From NCBI GenBank assembly GCA_964489555.1, contig CAZAZF010000017.1, positions 1 to 31,234 on the forward strand: DNA of 31,234 bases, written 5' to 3'. Under the pieces are notes generated by a model that worked only from the letters and a program-made list of their open reading frames with translations, searched no databases and was not told the DNA's origin. Below, one piece after another: positions 1 to 6,835 of this stretch. A program made the position numbers and the translations under genes. The stretch comes from JAAZGD01 sp964489555 (GTDB lineage: Bacteria; Bacillota; Clostridia; Peptostreptococcales; Anaerovoracaceae). Each line of letters opens with the position of its first letter. The first letter of the stretch is position 1.

Positions 1-55
1 AACCTATGACCCTCTGCTTGTAAGGCAGATGCTCTCCCAGCTGAGCTAAGCGCCC
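1..55 (-). tRNA. tRNA-Val (anticodon UAC), 3' part cut off by the window edge
   Basis: Read on the minus strand the gene begins GGGCGCTTAGCTCAGC, the usual acceptor and D-arm start of a valine tRNA. The anticodon stem TCTGC/GCAGA encloses the loop CTTACAA, giving anticodon TAC. The window ends inside the T arm, so the T stem, acceptor 3' strand and CCA are not visible. It lies 6 bases downstream of tRNA-Met and is probably cotranscribed with it from the promoter at 171-199. Confidence 0.93.
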
Positions 56-61
56 ATATTA

Positions 62-138
62 TGGTAGCGGTGAGTGGACTTGAACCACCGACCTTCCGGG
101 TATGAACCGGACGCTCTAGCCAGCTAAGCTACACCGCC
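62..138 (-). tRNA. tRNA-Met (anticodon CAU), elongator type
   Basis: The minus-strand sequence starts GGCGGTGTAGCTTAGCTGG and ends CACCGCT-A-CCA, so the acceptor stem closes (with a first G-U pair) and CCA is encoded. The anticodon stem TCCGG/CCGGA holds loop TTCATAC, anticodon CAT. The sequence resembles the elongator tRNA-Met of Bacillus rather than an initiator. A lysidine-modified tRNA-Ile with the same anticodon is the alternative. It is the first gene of a tRNA cluster that continues with tRNA-Val. Confidence 0.93.
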
Positions 139-170
139 ATACCTTTTATACGATTCACATCGCAAAATCT

Positions 171-199
171 ATACTACCATTTTGGGCTTCTTCTGTCAA
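171..199 (-). promoter_or_regulatory. Sigma-A-type promoter of the tRNA cluster
   Basis: On the minus strand there is a perfect -35 TTGACA (194-199), a 17-base spacer and -10 TAGTAT (171-176). The tRNA-Met 5' end lies about 33 bases downstream of the -10, a normal distance for a stable-RNA promoter. Confidence 0.8.
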
Positions 200-237
200 C
201 CTAAAACCCGAAGAAAACAGAGGGGTTTTGGGGGAAA

Positions 238-271
238 GAAAAAGGGCAAAGTTTGTTGAAAAACCTTGCCC
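238..271 (-). terminator. Rho-independent terminator after the thioredoxin-reductase-like gene
   Basis: On the minus strand an 11-bp stem GGGCAAGGTTT/AAACTTTGCCC (one G-U pair) with a 6-base loop is followed by TTTTTCTTTC. It sits 24 bases after the stop codon at 295 and separates the sulfur operon from the tRNA promoter. Confidence 0.85.
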
Positions 272-294
272 CCTCAATGGGTTGAACAAGAGGT

Positions 295-1521
295 TTATCC
301 TTTGAGCAGTTGTTCCAGTTTTTCCTTTGTGATGTCTTGTAAAACCACCTCTTTGACGCAATTGTCCTTAATGTGGACTATGGCAGGAACATCACATACA
401 TTCAATCGATCTGCCAATCCTTTGGACTTATATACATCTACCTTGGTGACCTTCACTTTTTCCTTGTTTTCCTTTTCGAATGCTTCAATCATGGGTAGTA
501 AACATCTGCATTCCGGCATGATCGCATTCCACAGGAAAACCAGGCCATCCGTTTCACATCCCATGATTTGATCATGGAAAATCTCGCTTTCCGCAATATA
601 CTTTTCAGCACCGTAGCCAGCGATGGCTCCGTCACCTACAGCGGTAGCAACTTGTTTTAACCATTTGTCTCGTACATCTCCGCAAGCGAATACCCCCTGC
701 ATATTGGTTTCCATTTTTTCATTGGTGATGACATATTTGTTTTTGCTCATATCAAGGATGCCTTCAAAAATTTCCGTGTTGGGAAGGTATCCGATAAACA
801 GGAAACAAGTGTCCACGGGGACATGAATTAGTTCGTTGGTTTTCGTGTTCCGAAGAACTACGCCATTCAAATGGTCATCGCCTACAAATTCTTCGGGAAG
901 TGTGTTCCAGATGAATTCCATTTTGGGGTTGTCAAGAGCTTGGCCCTTGGCAATTTCATTGCAGTCCATAATGCCTTCATCATGCATAACTGAAACGATC
1001 ACCTTGGAAGCAAATTTGGTTAAGAACATACCTTCTTCGATGGCCGCATCTCCACTACCGATAACCATAACGGTTTTGTCCGTGTTGGCTGCTGCGTCAC
1101 ATGTAGCACAGAAGGAGATTCCTTTATCAAAGAGGAAAATATCTTCCCCTTTTGCTCCCGTCAGTCTGGGCTTGCCGCCGGAAGCAACGATTACCACCTT
1201 ACATTCATAGTTGGTGCGGAAGGTTTCTACCACCTTGGTTTCTCCTTCCAGTTGAACACCTTTCACATCGGTTCCTTTGAAATCCACTCCGAACTTTTTG
1301 GCTTGTTTTTGAAACAGTTCCATAAGGCCTAAACCGGTGGATCCTTCGGGAAAACCCGGATAATTTTCAATTTCGTTGGTGTAGGTAGCCAAGCCGCCAA
1401 CCAACGCCTTTTCGATGATGAGTGTTTTGAGCCTGGCTCGACCACAGTAAATACCTGCGGTCAACCCGGCAGCACCCCCGCCGATGATTACGACATCGTA
1501 TTGTTCCGTTCTTTTTTCCAT
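295..1521 (-). CDS. Thioredoxin-reductase-like flavoprotein fused to a CxC thioredoxin-like domain
   Basis: Seen: 408 aa. Residues 8-310 are a TrxB-type pyridine nucleotide-disulfide oxidoreductase with FAD motif GGGAAG (14-19), redox pair CATC (138-141), second nucleotide fold GSGDAA (155-160) and FAD motif GDVRDKW (281-287). TrxB proteins end at about 310-320. Here residues 325-408 add a thioredoxin-like domain in which the expected CGPC is replaced by E-C-R-C (C338, C340), with cis-proline P379 kept (DVPAI). The HRR basic motif that normally follows the second fold and binds the NADPH phosphate is absent (VMHDEG instead). Known: TrxB passes electrons from NADPH via FAD and CxxC to a thioredoxin. 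Inferred: the fused domain is the built-in acceptor, and the electron donor may not be NADPH. Last gene of the operon with the YeeE halves and TusA, 65 bases after the previous stop, so a role in reducing persulfide or sulfur-carrier thiols is plausible. Function beyond a disulfide reductase is uncertain. Confidence 0.85.
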   Translation of the reverse strand: MEKRTEQYDVVIIGGGAAGLTAGIYCGRARLKTLIIEKALVGGLATYTNEIENYPGFPEGSTGLGLMELFQKQAKKFGVDFKGTDVKGVQLEGETKVVETFRTNYECKVVIVASGGKPRLTGAKGEDIFLFDKGISFCATCDAAANTDKTVMVIGSGDAAIEEGMFLTKFASKVIVSVMHDEGIMDCNEIAKGQALDNPKMEFIWNTLPEEFVGDDHLNGVVLRNTKTNELIHVPVDTCFLFIGYLPNTEIFEGILDMSKNKYVITNEKMETNMQGVFACGDVRDKWLKQVATAVGDGAIAGYGAEKYIAESEIFHDQIMGCETDGLVFLWNAIMPECRCLLPMIEAFEKENKEKVKVTKVDVYKSKGLADRLNVCDVPAIVHIKDNCVKEVVLQDITKEKLEQLLKG

Positions 1522-1586
1522 CTCTCTCGCCTTTCCTTTAGGGTTCGCTATTAATCACCAAAATCCTAACATCCTTTTGGGAAGGA

Positions 1587-2147
1587 CTACATAAAGAATT
1601 TTGTCAACAATTTACTTCCAATAAAAGCTCCTACTAGCAGGCTCAGGGCAAACACCCATCCGGAAAGGGACAGGGATGAGATTCCGCTGTAGAAAGCACC
1701 AATATTACAACCGTATGCAAGTCTTGCTCCGTATCCCATCAATAAGCCACCTAGGACCGCAGCCACTACCTGGCGTACCGATTTGATTTTCTTAATTTTG
1801 AACTGGGAAGCCATGAGGGTAGCAAAGAGTGCGCCAAAGATAATACCCAAATTGGACATGGTTCCCGTATGGTTCAGAAAACCGGCCTCTAAGGTGGCTT
1901 GTGCACCGGGGGATGAGAAATAGTACCATTTGTCCACATTGCCGCCTACTGCTTCGAAAATCCAGGCACCCCAGTTTGCAAAGGTCCCGGACACCCCCCA
2001 AGGATTTCCGGAATAAGCAAATAAAGCGATTTGGAGGATCGAAAGCAAAATGGCCCCAGTTACATAGCTGAAGGGATTCTTAAAGACTGCAACATAGTAT
2101 TCATTTTTCCCCAGCCTATCAAAAAACTGTTTCAAAGTGTGAGTCAC
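1587..2147 (-). CDS. YeeE/YedE-family membrane protein, C-terminal half of a split sulfur-compound transporter
   Basis: Seen: about 186 aa, very hydrophobic with roughly five membrane segments. It carries the family pattern GYGARLAYGCNIGAF with a conserved cysteine (C147) in the membrane, and an NPWG segment (48-51). Known: full YeeE/TsuA proteins are about 350 aa with two pseudo-repeat halves, and conserved membrane cysteines relay thiosulfate inward. This protein matches the second half; the first half is the gene at 2517-3212. Inferred: the two polypeptides assemble into one transporter. Start choice is uncertain: the GTG at 2147 has its Shine-Dalgarno almost on top of it, while a TTG at 2135 (protein MKQFFDRLG...) lies 7 bases after AAAGGCGGTGA, a near-perfect match to the 16S 3' end, so 2135 may be the true start. 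Confidence 0.82.
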   Translation of the reverse strand: MTHTLKQFFDRLGKNEYYVAVFKNPFSYVTGAILLSILQIALFAYSGNPWGVSGTFANWGAWIFEAVGGNVDKWYYFSSPGAQATLEAGFLNHTGTMSNLGIIFGALFATLMASQFKIKKIKSVRQVVAAVLGGLLMGYGARLAYGCNIGAFYSGISSLSLSGWVFALSLLVGAFIGSKLLTKFFM

Positions 2148-2191
2148 CGCCTTTCATAACGATATCAGGTCTATCTAAACATGAACATGAA

Positions 2192-2419
2192 TTAGACGGA
2201 TTTTTCTATGATGATTTCCCATTCGCCATCGTCTACTTCATCGATTTCCACATTATGGCCTGCATTTCGAGCCCACTCCGGAACATTCTTCATGGCACAA
2301 CTGTGGTCACATTGCACGATTACAACATCTCCTGTTTCAACTTCTTCCATCTTTTTCTGAGCTTTTACCAAAGGGATGGGGCAAGCTTCGCCCATGCAAT
2401 CCAATACGAATTCTTTCAT
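2192..2419 (-). CDS. TusA-family sulfur carrier protein (first copy)
   Basis: Seen: 75 aa with the SirA/TusA signature GEACPIPLVKA; the sulfur-accepting cysteine is C13. There are three further cysteines, C8 and the pair in CDHSCA (37 and 41). AGGAAAAG lies 8 bases before the ATG. Known: TusA proteins carry persulfide sulfur on the CPxP cysteine, and a TusA partner (TsuB) works with YeeE/TsuA in thiosulfate use. Context: it lies between the two halves of the YeeE-type transporter on the same strand, which strongly suggests that it receives sulfur from that transporter. The DHSCA segment resembles YedF-like members, so a role in selenium metabolism is the main alternative. Confidence 0.9.
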   Translation of the reverse strand: MKEFVLDCMGEACPIPLVKAQKKMEEVETGDVVIVQCDHSCAMKNVPEWARNAGHNVEIDEVDDGEWEIIIEKSV

Positions 2420-2504
2420 TTTACTTTTCCTTTCTTTATTTGAGTGAAATCATGGTATAACAATTATTTGTAAACGAACATCGACTTTTGGCAAGAAGCG
2501 ATCT

Positions 2505-2520
2505 CTAAAAAGCTTTTTAG
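2505..2520 (-). repeat. 16-bp perfect palindrome at the stop codon of the first YeeE half
   Basis: CTAAAAAGCTTTTTAG is a perfect palindrome that includes the TAA stop codon (2517-2519) of the upstream gene. The 97-base gap to the TusA gene begins here. There is no U tract after a GC-rich stem, so it is not a classical terminator. It may be fortuitous, or a weak pause or processing point. Confidence 0.4.
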
Positions 2521-3212
2521 TGACCGGCTTCTCCACTGCCAACTTTTTTCTTTTGCCATTTGTCCGCAAAAATATATATCCCTGCGATGACAAGCAGTTG
2601 TACCAGCAATGCGCCTCCCCATCCTAAATAATCCGGAAGGAAAATTTCGGGGCTATGGGAGATAAAATTGATTTTCCACCAGCCGAAATGATGAGCTCCG
2701 ATGAGAGAGCCAACTACGAAAAATAACAACGCAATCATTAGCATTTGAAATCCTTCGCCCACTCGCATCAAGGTTCCGGAAGCACAGCCTCCGGCAATAA
2801 CCATTCCGGTACCAAACATGATTCCGCCTATGATGGTTGCCGGGCCTACCGGCACCACATAACTCATTCCGGGGATGTCCAGGCCATTGATGTAATAGCC
2901 GTATTTGATGGCAGTAAATCCGATGGTGGTGATGGCCAAGGCCACCATCACAGCTCTGGTAATGGATGTACCGCCAGTCAAGATGGGATCCCGCATGGAA
3001 GCGGTGAAGCAGAATCTTGATTTCTGGAGAACAAATCCAAACAGGCCGCCAAATAACCAGAAGAGGCCAAGGTTGGTAGATTTGAAACTAAGGGCGATCC
3101 CTACAATTACCATGGCAATAAAAAGCAAAAATCCAAGTGGAATTTGACTTTTTTTCGGTTTTCTGGGAGCCCGGGAGCTAGAGCGTTGAATTGTTTTATT
3201 CTCCTCTGACAT
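2517..3212 (-). CDS. YeeE/YedE-family membrane protein, N-terminal half of a split sulfur-compound transporter
   Basis: Seen: 231 aa. Residues 1-22 are basic and cytoplasmic, followed by about six membrane segments (roughly 25-43, 47-66, 87-105, 119-140, 155-174, 198-215). Family motifs are QKSRFCF (C68) and GGCASGTLMRVGEG (C143). AAGGAGG lies 5 bases before the ATG. Known: these two cysteine motifs belong to the first half of YeeE thiosulfate transporters, and the third conserved cysteine lies in the second half, found here in the gene at 1587-2147. Context: first gene of a minus-strand operon (half, TusA, half, reductase), divergent from the LysR gene, which probably controls it. Substrate is inferred to be thiosulfate or a related sulfur compound; selenium compounds are a less likely alternative. 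Confidence 0.85.
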   Translation of the reverse strand: MSEENKTIQRSSSRAPRKPKKSQIPLGFLLFIAMVIVGIALSFKSTNLGLFWLFGGLFGFVLQKSRFCFTASMRDPILTGGTSITRAVMVALAITTIGFTAIKYGYYINGLDIPGMSYVVPVGPATIIGGIMFGTGMVIAGGCASGTLMRVGEGFQMLMIALLFFVVGSLIGAHHFGWWKINFISHSPEIFLPDYLGWGGALLVQLLVIAGIYIFADKWQKKKVGSGEAGH

Positions 3213-3255
3213 AGGTTCCTCCTTACTACAGTAACGACTTCAAATTGTTAAGTTT

Positions 3256-3281
3256 TTGACAGTTTACTTGTGAATATTGTA
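3256..3281 (-). promoter_or_regulatory. Possible -10 of the sulfur operon and adjacent 13-base shared motif
   Basis: On the minus strand TACAAT (3276-3281) is a reasonable -10 about 65 bases before the YeeE start. No good -35 lies at the correct distance, as is common for activator-dependent promoters. Next to it, TTGACAGTTTACT (plus strand, 3256-3268) recurs exactly at 12876-12888 upstream of the rhodanese genes. Its core AGT-TT-ACT is a short interrupted palindrome. Confidence 0.4.
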
Positions 3282-3289
3282 ACATAGAA

Positions 3290-3356
3290 ATTGTTTGCAC
3301 AATCATAGCGTTTTGTTATACAATATAGCAAATAGTTATGATAAAAAATTATCAAA
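3290..3356 (+). promoter_or_regulatory. lysR promoter with three inverted repeats (candidate LysR operators)
   Basis: A plus-strand promoter can be read as -35 TTGCAC (3295-3300), an 18-base spacer and -10 TACAAT (3319-3324). Overlapping it are the inverted repeats ATTGT-N4-ACAAT (3290-3303), TTGT-N3-ACAA (3313-3323) and TGATAA-N4-TTATCA (3339-3354). LysR proteins bind short inverted repeats, often T-N11-A, between divergent genes. The first two sit on the -35 and -10, which fits autorepression. Which repeat is bound is unknown. Confidence 0.5.
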
Positions 3357-3380
3357 TAAACCCTGCTGGGGGAGAAAAAT

Positions 3381-4277
3381 ATGCAGTTGGATCAATTGAT
3401 TTTGTTTGACCGAATCGCATCGGAAAAGAGCATTTCCAAGGTGGCTGAGGAAAGCCACCTTTCTCAACCTGCGTTAAGTCAGAAGATGCGGAAGTTGGAA
3501 GAAGAGATGGATGTTAAGCTTTTTGAACGAAGTAACCGAGGCATTGAGTTAACAGAAGCAGGCAGAATGGTTCAGAAATATTTTCATCAAATCATCTCCG
3601 CATACGATGAAATGCAAGAAGAATTGGGAAACTTGAAACAGCATTCCGGCACAGTACGAATTTTGGCATCTCCTGTGGTAGGCCAATATGCACTGCCTTG
3701 CAGTGTCCACAAAATGAGCGAAAAATTTCCCGGATACAATTTCTCTTTGTCGAGCATGACTTCTTTGGAAGTGATTCGAAAAGTTAAAGAGGGCAATGGG
3801 TTTATCGGGTTTGTAGTAGGCCCGGTGGACATCGATGGAATTTTTTGCAAGAAAGTGTATTCCGATAGAATTCATCTGGTTTGTTCAGAAAAATATTATC
3901 AAGAGGATAGAATTTCTATAGAAGAATTGGAGCAGAAGCAATTGATTATGCTGGTTGAAAAATTCAGTTATCGCCGCATTCTCCAGCAGGCTTTAAAAAA
4001 AATAGGGAAAGATTTGGACGGTTTTAACATACTGATGAATTTGGACTCTACCGAGTCAGTGAAGGCATCTGTGATTGCCGGATTGGGGTTTGCATTCCTG
4101 CCCTACATGGCCATAAAAAAAGAGTTGTATCTAAAGCAACTCAAAATTATAGAGATTCCTCGCATGGAGACCAATTGCGATTTGTATATGATTCACAAGG
4201 AAACGGATGGGTATGGAGATGTGCCTTTGGAAATTGTTCATTACCTTGAAGAAATCGTTGAAGAAACCTTCTGTTAA
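3381..4277 (+). CDS. LysR-family transcriptional regulator
   Basis: Seen: 298 aa. Residues 1-60 form the winged helix-turn-helix with the typical SQPALSQKMRKLEEEM recognition region and FERSNRGIELTEAG wing. Residues 90-295 are the substrate-binding-like effector domain (RILASP to the C terminus). GGGGGAG precedes the ATG by 6-7 bases. Known: LysR proteins usually control the gene divergent from them and often themselves, responding to a small molecule. Context: transcribed away from the YeeE/TusA/reductase operon across a 168-base gap with several inverted repeats, so a sulfur compound or O-acetylserine-like signal is the likely effector. This is inference; the effector cannot be read from sequence. 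Confidence 0.92.
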   Translation: MQLDQLILFDRIASEKSISKVAEESHLSQPALSQKMRKLEEEMDVKLFERSNRGIELTEAGRMVQKYFHQIISAYDEMQEELGNLKQHSGTVRILASPVVGQYALPCSVHKMSEKFPGYNFSLSSMTSLEVIRKVKEGNGFIGFVVGPVDIDGIFCKKVYSDRIHLVCSEKYYQEDRISIEELEQKQLIMLVEKFSYRRILQQALKKIGKDLDGFNILMNLDSTESVKASVIAGLGFAFLPYMAIKKELYLKQLKIIEIPRMETNCDLYMIHKETDGYGDVPLEIVHYLEEIVEETFC

Positions 4278-4298
4278 GCATAGGCAGAAGGTTTTTTT
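4265..4298 (+). terminator. Rho-independent terminator after lysR, possibly used in both directions
   Basis: A 9-bp perfect stem AACCTTCTG/CAGAAGGTT with an 11-base loop overlaps the lysR stop codon and is followed by a run of T. In the other direction, for the tusA gene ending at 4300, the stem is followed by the weaker TTTCTTC. Confidence 0.85.
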
Positions 4299-4299
4299 A

Positions 4300-4539
4300 T
4301 CATTCTTCCAAGGTGTTTTCATCGGCGGGGTAATTTACATAAATTTCCCAGATTCCGGAGATGGGTTCGACCACATAAAAAGAGTACCCTCGGTTCTTAC
4401 AATATTGAATCAGGTTTTCAGAAGCACAGCTATGGTCCGTGACGATTTTGACGGCTTGTCCGGCGATTATGGCCCCTTCGATTTGTTGGAACCGCATCAT
4501 GGGGAGGGGGCAAATATCTCCCAAGCAATCTATAATCAT
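4300..4539 (-). CDS. TusA-family sulfur carrier protein (second copy)
   Basis: Seen: 79 aa from the preferred start. CLGDICPLPMM holds the sulfur-carrier cysteine (C10), and the same DHSCA segment as the first TusA copy follows. An upstream in-frame ATG at 4560 would add seven residues, but the ATG at 4539 has a clean AGGAGAG six bases upstream, so 4539 is chosen. The start is 22 bases after the rfbB stop codon, so it is probably read from the rfbB transcript even though the functions differ. Convergent with lysR. Known: TusA accepts persulfide on the CPxP cysteine and passes it on. Whether this copy serves the same partner as the first, or a tRNA, molybdenum-cofactor or selenium pathway, cannot be told. 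Confidence 0.88.
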   Translation of the reverse strand: MIIDCLGDICPLPMMRFQQIEGAIIAGQAVKIVTDHSCASENLIQYCKNRGYSFYVVEPISGIWEIYVNYPADENTLEE

Positions 4540-4561
4540 TTTCTCTCCTGTTCGGTTCATG

Positions 4562-5563
4562 TTAAGCTGTCGGTTTAGCTGGTTCGAAGGGCAAGATGGT
4601 TTCCCACCAGGAGGTGTTATTCAGATACCAACGGACTGTGTCTTGGATTCCCTGGACAAAGGGGGTGTTGGGTTCCCAACCCAAGTCTCTTTTCATTTTG
4701 CCGGCATCGATGGCATACCGAAGGTCGTGGCCGGGCCGATCGGGTACAAATTCAATAAGAGACTCCGGCTTGTTGAGTTGACGGAGGATGGATTTTACCA
4801 CTTCTAAATTAGTTCGTTCGTTGTTGCCTCCAATGTTGTAGACTTCGCCCGGAGTTCCTTTGAATAAGATGGTGTCCAATGCAGAGCAGTGGTCCTCTAC
4901 ATGAAGCCAGTCTCGAATGTTCTTGCCGGTTCCATATACGGGTAATGGTTGCTGGCTTAACGCTTTCACAATCATAAGCGGGATGAGTTTTTCTACATGT
5001 TGGTAGGGACCGTAGTTGTTGGAACATCTGGAAAGCGTTACGGGAAAACGGTAGGTTCGATAATAAGATAAGGCCAGCAAATCAGCAGCTGCTTTGGAGG
5101 CTGCATAGGGAGACGATGCATGCATCGGGCTTTTTTCAGTAAACAATAAATCGGGTCGGTCCAAAGGCAAGTCTCCGTAGACTTCGTCGGTGGAGACCTG
5201 ATGGAACCGACTTACTTGAGTTTCTCGGGCAGCGTCCATCAAGTTTTGTGTTCCCAGCACATTGGTTTTAAGAAAAATGGAAGGGTCCTCAATAGAGCGA
5301 TCCACATGGCTTTCTGCTGCAAAATTTACTATAACATCAAATCGCTCCCGGCGGAAGATTTCAAATATTTCTTCTCGATTGGTAATGTCGGCATGAATGA
5401 AGGTGAAATGAGAATTTTTTTTGGCTTCGTCCAAGGTAAGCGGGTTGGCCGCATAAGTCATGGAGTCAATGCATACCAAAGAATGGGTCTGATGGTTTTT
5501 TAGATAGTAATAAATGAAGTTGCTGCCGATGAATCCGGCACCACCGGTGACGAGTACATTCAT
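4562..5563 (-). CDS. rfbB: dTDP-glucose 4,6-dehydratase
   Basis: Seen: 333 aa, the usual length. A Rossmann NAD-binding motif TGGAGFIGSN (6-15), catalytic STDEVYG (124-130), and the SDR pair Y153/K157 in SPYAASKAA are all present, with the RfbB pattern SNNYGPYQ. Known: it converts dTDP-glucose to dTDP-4-keto-6-deoxyglucose using bound NAD+, the branch point for rhamnose, fucosamine and other deoxysugars. Context: divergent from the wecE-like aminotransferase, which uses exactly this product; no rhamnose genes (rfbC, rfbD) or rfbA are in the window. ATG with AGGAGG upstream (CTAGGAGGTCTTGT). The second TusA gene follows 22 bases later. Confidence 0.94.
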   Translation of the reverse strand: MNVLVTGGAGFIGSNFIYYYLKNHQTHSLVCIDSMTYAANPLTLDEAKKNSHFTFIHADITNREEIFEIFRRERFDVIVNFAAESHVDRSIEDPSIFLKTNVLGTQNLMDAARETQVSRFHQVSTDEVYGDLPLDRPDLLFTEKSPMHASSPYAASKAAADLLALSYYRTYRFPVTLSRCSNNYGPYQHVEKLIPLMIVKALSQQPLPVYGTGKNIRDWLHVEDHCSALDTILFKGTPGEVYNIGGNNERTNLEVVKSILRQLNKPESLIEFVPDRPGHDLRYAIDAGKMKRDLGWEPNTPFVQGIQDTVRWYLNNTSWWETILPFEPAKPTA

Positions 5564-5611
5564 ACAAGACCTCCTAGAGGGGAAATAATAAGTTCTTTCA
5601 GTTCTTCTGAG

Positions 5612-5654
5612 ATTATACCATATGTTGACAAAGGAAAGAACGGTATAATATAAT
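5612..5654. promoter_or_regulatory. Divergent overlapping promoters of rfbB and the wecE cassette
   Basis: Plus strand: TTGACA (5625-5630), 18-base spacer, TATAAT (5649-5654), about 40 bases before the aminotransferase start. Minus strand: an extended -10, TG-G-TATAAT (TATAAT at 5612-5617), for rfbB with a poor -35. The two promoters overlap, so their transcription may be mutually exclusive or co-regulated. Confidence 0.7.
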
Positions 5655-5695
5655 TAGCCACGCAATAAGTCCCTGGAAATGAGAAAACAGTGGGT

Positions 5696-6835
5696 ATGAG
5701 AGTTGAATTCTACAAACGGCATCAGCCGGAAAATCAAATGGACATTGTTCGGCAAGTGATTTACGATGAGAATCTTGCGGACGAAGGAAAGGCGGCGGCT
5801 TGCTTAACCCGATTGTTTCAAAGAACCTATGGGATTTTTCATGTTTTATGGACCACTTCCGCCTCCGCGGCGTTAGAGATGGCGTTCCGGTTGATGAACC
5901 TTAAGCCAGGCGATGAGGTGCTTATACCCTCTTTTACTTTCCCATCCGCCGCCAATGCAGTGTTGTTGGCCGGAGGGACCCCGATTTTTTGTGATATTGA
6001 AGGAAAAACTCAGAACATTGATACGGAAAAGCTAGAGCGCTGGGTGTCTCCAAAGACCAGGGGCGTGGTAGCTGCCCATTACGGCGGAATTGCATGCGAC
6101 ATGGACGCCTTATTAGAATGGGCATTCTTGCAAGGCTTTACTGTGGTAGAAGATAGCGCCCAAGGGGTTCATGCAAAATATAAAAATCAATGGCTGGGAA
6201 CCCTTGGAGATTATGGTGCATACAGCTTTCATCATACCAAGAATTTTTCTTGTGGTGAGGGAGGCGCTTTTCTCTTTAAGGATGAAGCAATGAGATTTGG
6301 GGCTTCTCTTCTATGGGAGAATGGCACCAATAAGAGTCAATTTCTCCGTAAAGAGGTTTCCTCTTATGCATGGCAATGTGGAGGTTCCAATTATGTCTTG
6401 GGATCCTTAAATCGGGCATTGTTGGTGTCACAGTTGCAAGCGGCAAACCATATCACAGAAGTTCGGAAATCCATTTTTCAAAGGTATCAGGATCAATTTT
6501 ATTTGGCCGGGCTTCCTCAACGGGGGTTTCAGTTGATGGAGATTCCTGAAGAAGCATCTCCCAATTACCACCTCTATTATCTTCTTTGTCCGAATCATGA
6601 AGAGAGAGAAAAGTTAAGAAGAGGTTTGCTGGAGGATGGAATTGATGCCCGCGCACATTTTGTTCCCTTGCATTTGTCTCCCATGGGGAAAAAGCTGGGG
6701 TATGCCCCGGAGGATTTGCCCATCAGTAGAACGGTGGGGGACACCTTGTTGCGTCTTCCTATACATACCTTGTTGACGGAAGAACAAATAGACTATGTGG
6801 TGGAACGATTGGTGAAAAGGGCCACGAGGGTATGA
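5696..6835 (+). CDS. wecE: dTDP-4-amino-4,6-dideoxyhexose transaminase (WecE/RffA-like)
   Basis: Seen: 379 aa from the ATG (a GTG two codons earlier, at 5690, is the alternative; neither has a strong Shine-Dalgarno). It is a fold-type I PLP enzyme of the DegT/DnrJ/EryC1/StrS family: TSASAALEMAF near the N terminus, PSFTFPSAANA, VVEDSAQG, and the PLP lysine in HHTKNFSCGEGG (about K182). Known: WecE transfers an amino group from glutamate to dTDP-4-keto-6-deoxyglucose, giving dTDP-4-amino-4,6-dideoxygalactose. The HHTKNFSCGEGG signature is close to WecE, but related aminases acting on C3 or other keto sugars share the fold. Context: divergent from rfbB, which supplies the substrate; its stop codon overlaps the next gene in ATGA, so the two are translationally coupled. 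Confidence 0.87.
   Translation: MRVEFYKRHQPENQMDIVRQVIYDENLADEGKAAACLTRLFQRTYGIFHVLWTTSASAALEMAFRLMNLKPGDEVLIPSFTFPSAANAVLLAGGTPIFCDIEGKTQNIDTEKLERWVSPKTRGVVAAHYGGIACDMDALLEWAFLQGFTVVEDSAQGVHAKYKNQWLGTLGDYGAYSFHHTKNFSCGEGGAFLFKDEAMRFGASLLWENGTNKSQFLRKEVSSYAWQCGGSNYVLGSLNRALLVSQLQAANHITEVRKSIFQRYQDQFYLAGLPQRGFQLMEIPEEASPNYHLYYLLCPNHEEREKLRRGLLEDGIDARAHFVPLHLSPMGKKLGYAPEDLPISRTVGDTLLRLPIHTLLTEEQIDYVVERLVKRATRV

Noticed and set aside
1567..1586. Small hairpin TCCTT/AAGGA between the second YeeE half and the reductase gene
   Set aside because: Only 5 bp with no U tract; too weak to call a terminator or attenuator.
2745..3147. Plus-strand frames opposite the first YeeE half
   Set aside because: Low-complexity translations rich in S, H and G, with no start signals; the minus frame is a clear membrane protein with family motifs.
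4540..4560. Earlier ATG start for the second TusA gene
   Set aside because: It begins 1 base after the rfbB stop with no ribosome site, whereas the internal ATG at 4539 has AGGAGAG and gives the normal family N terminus.
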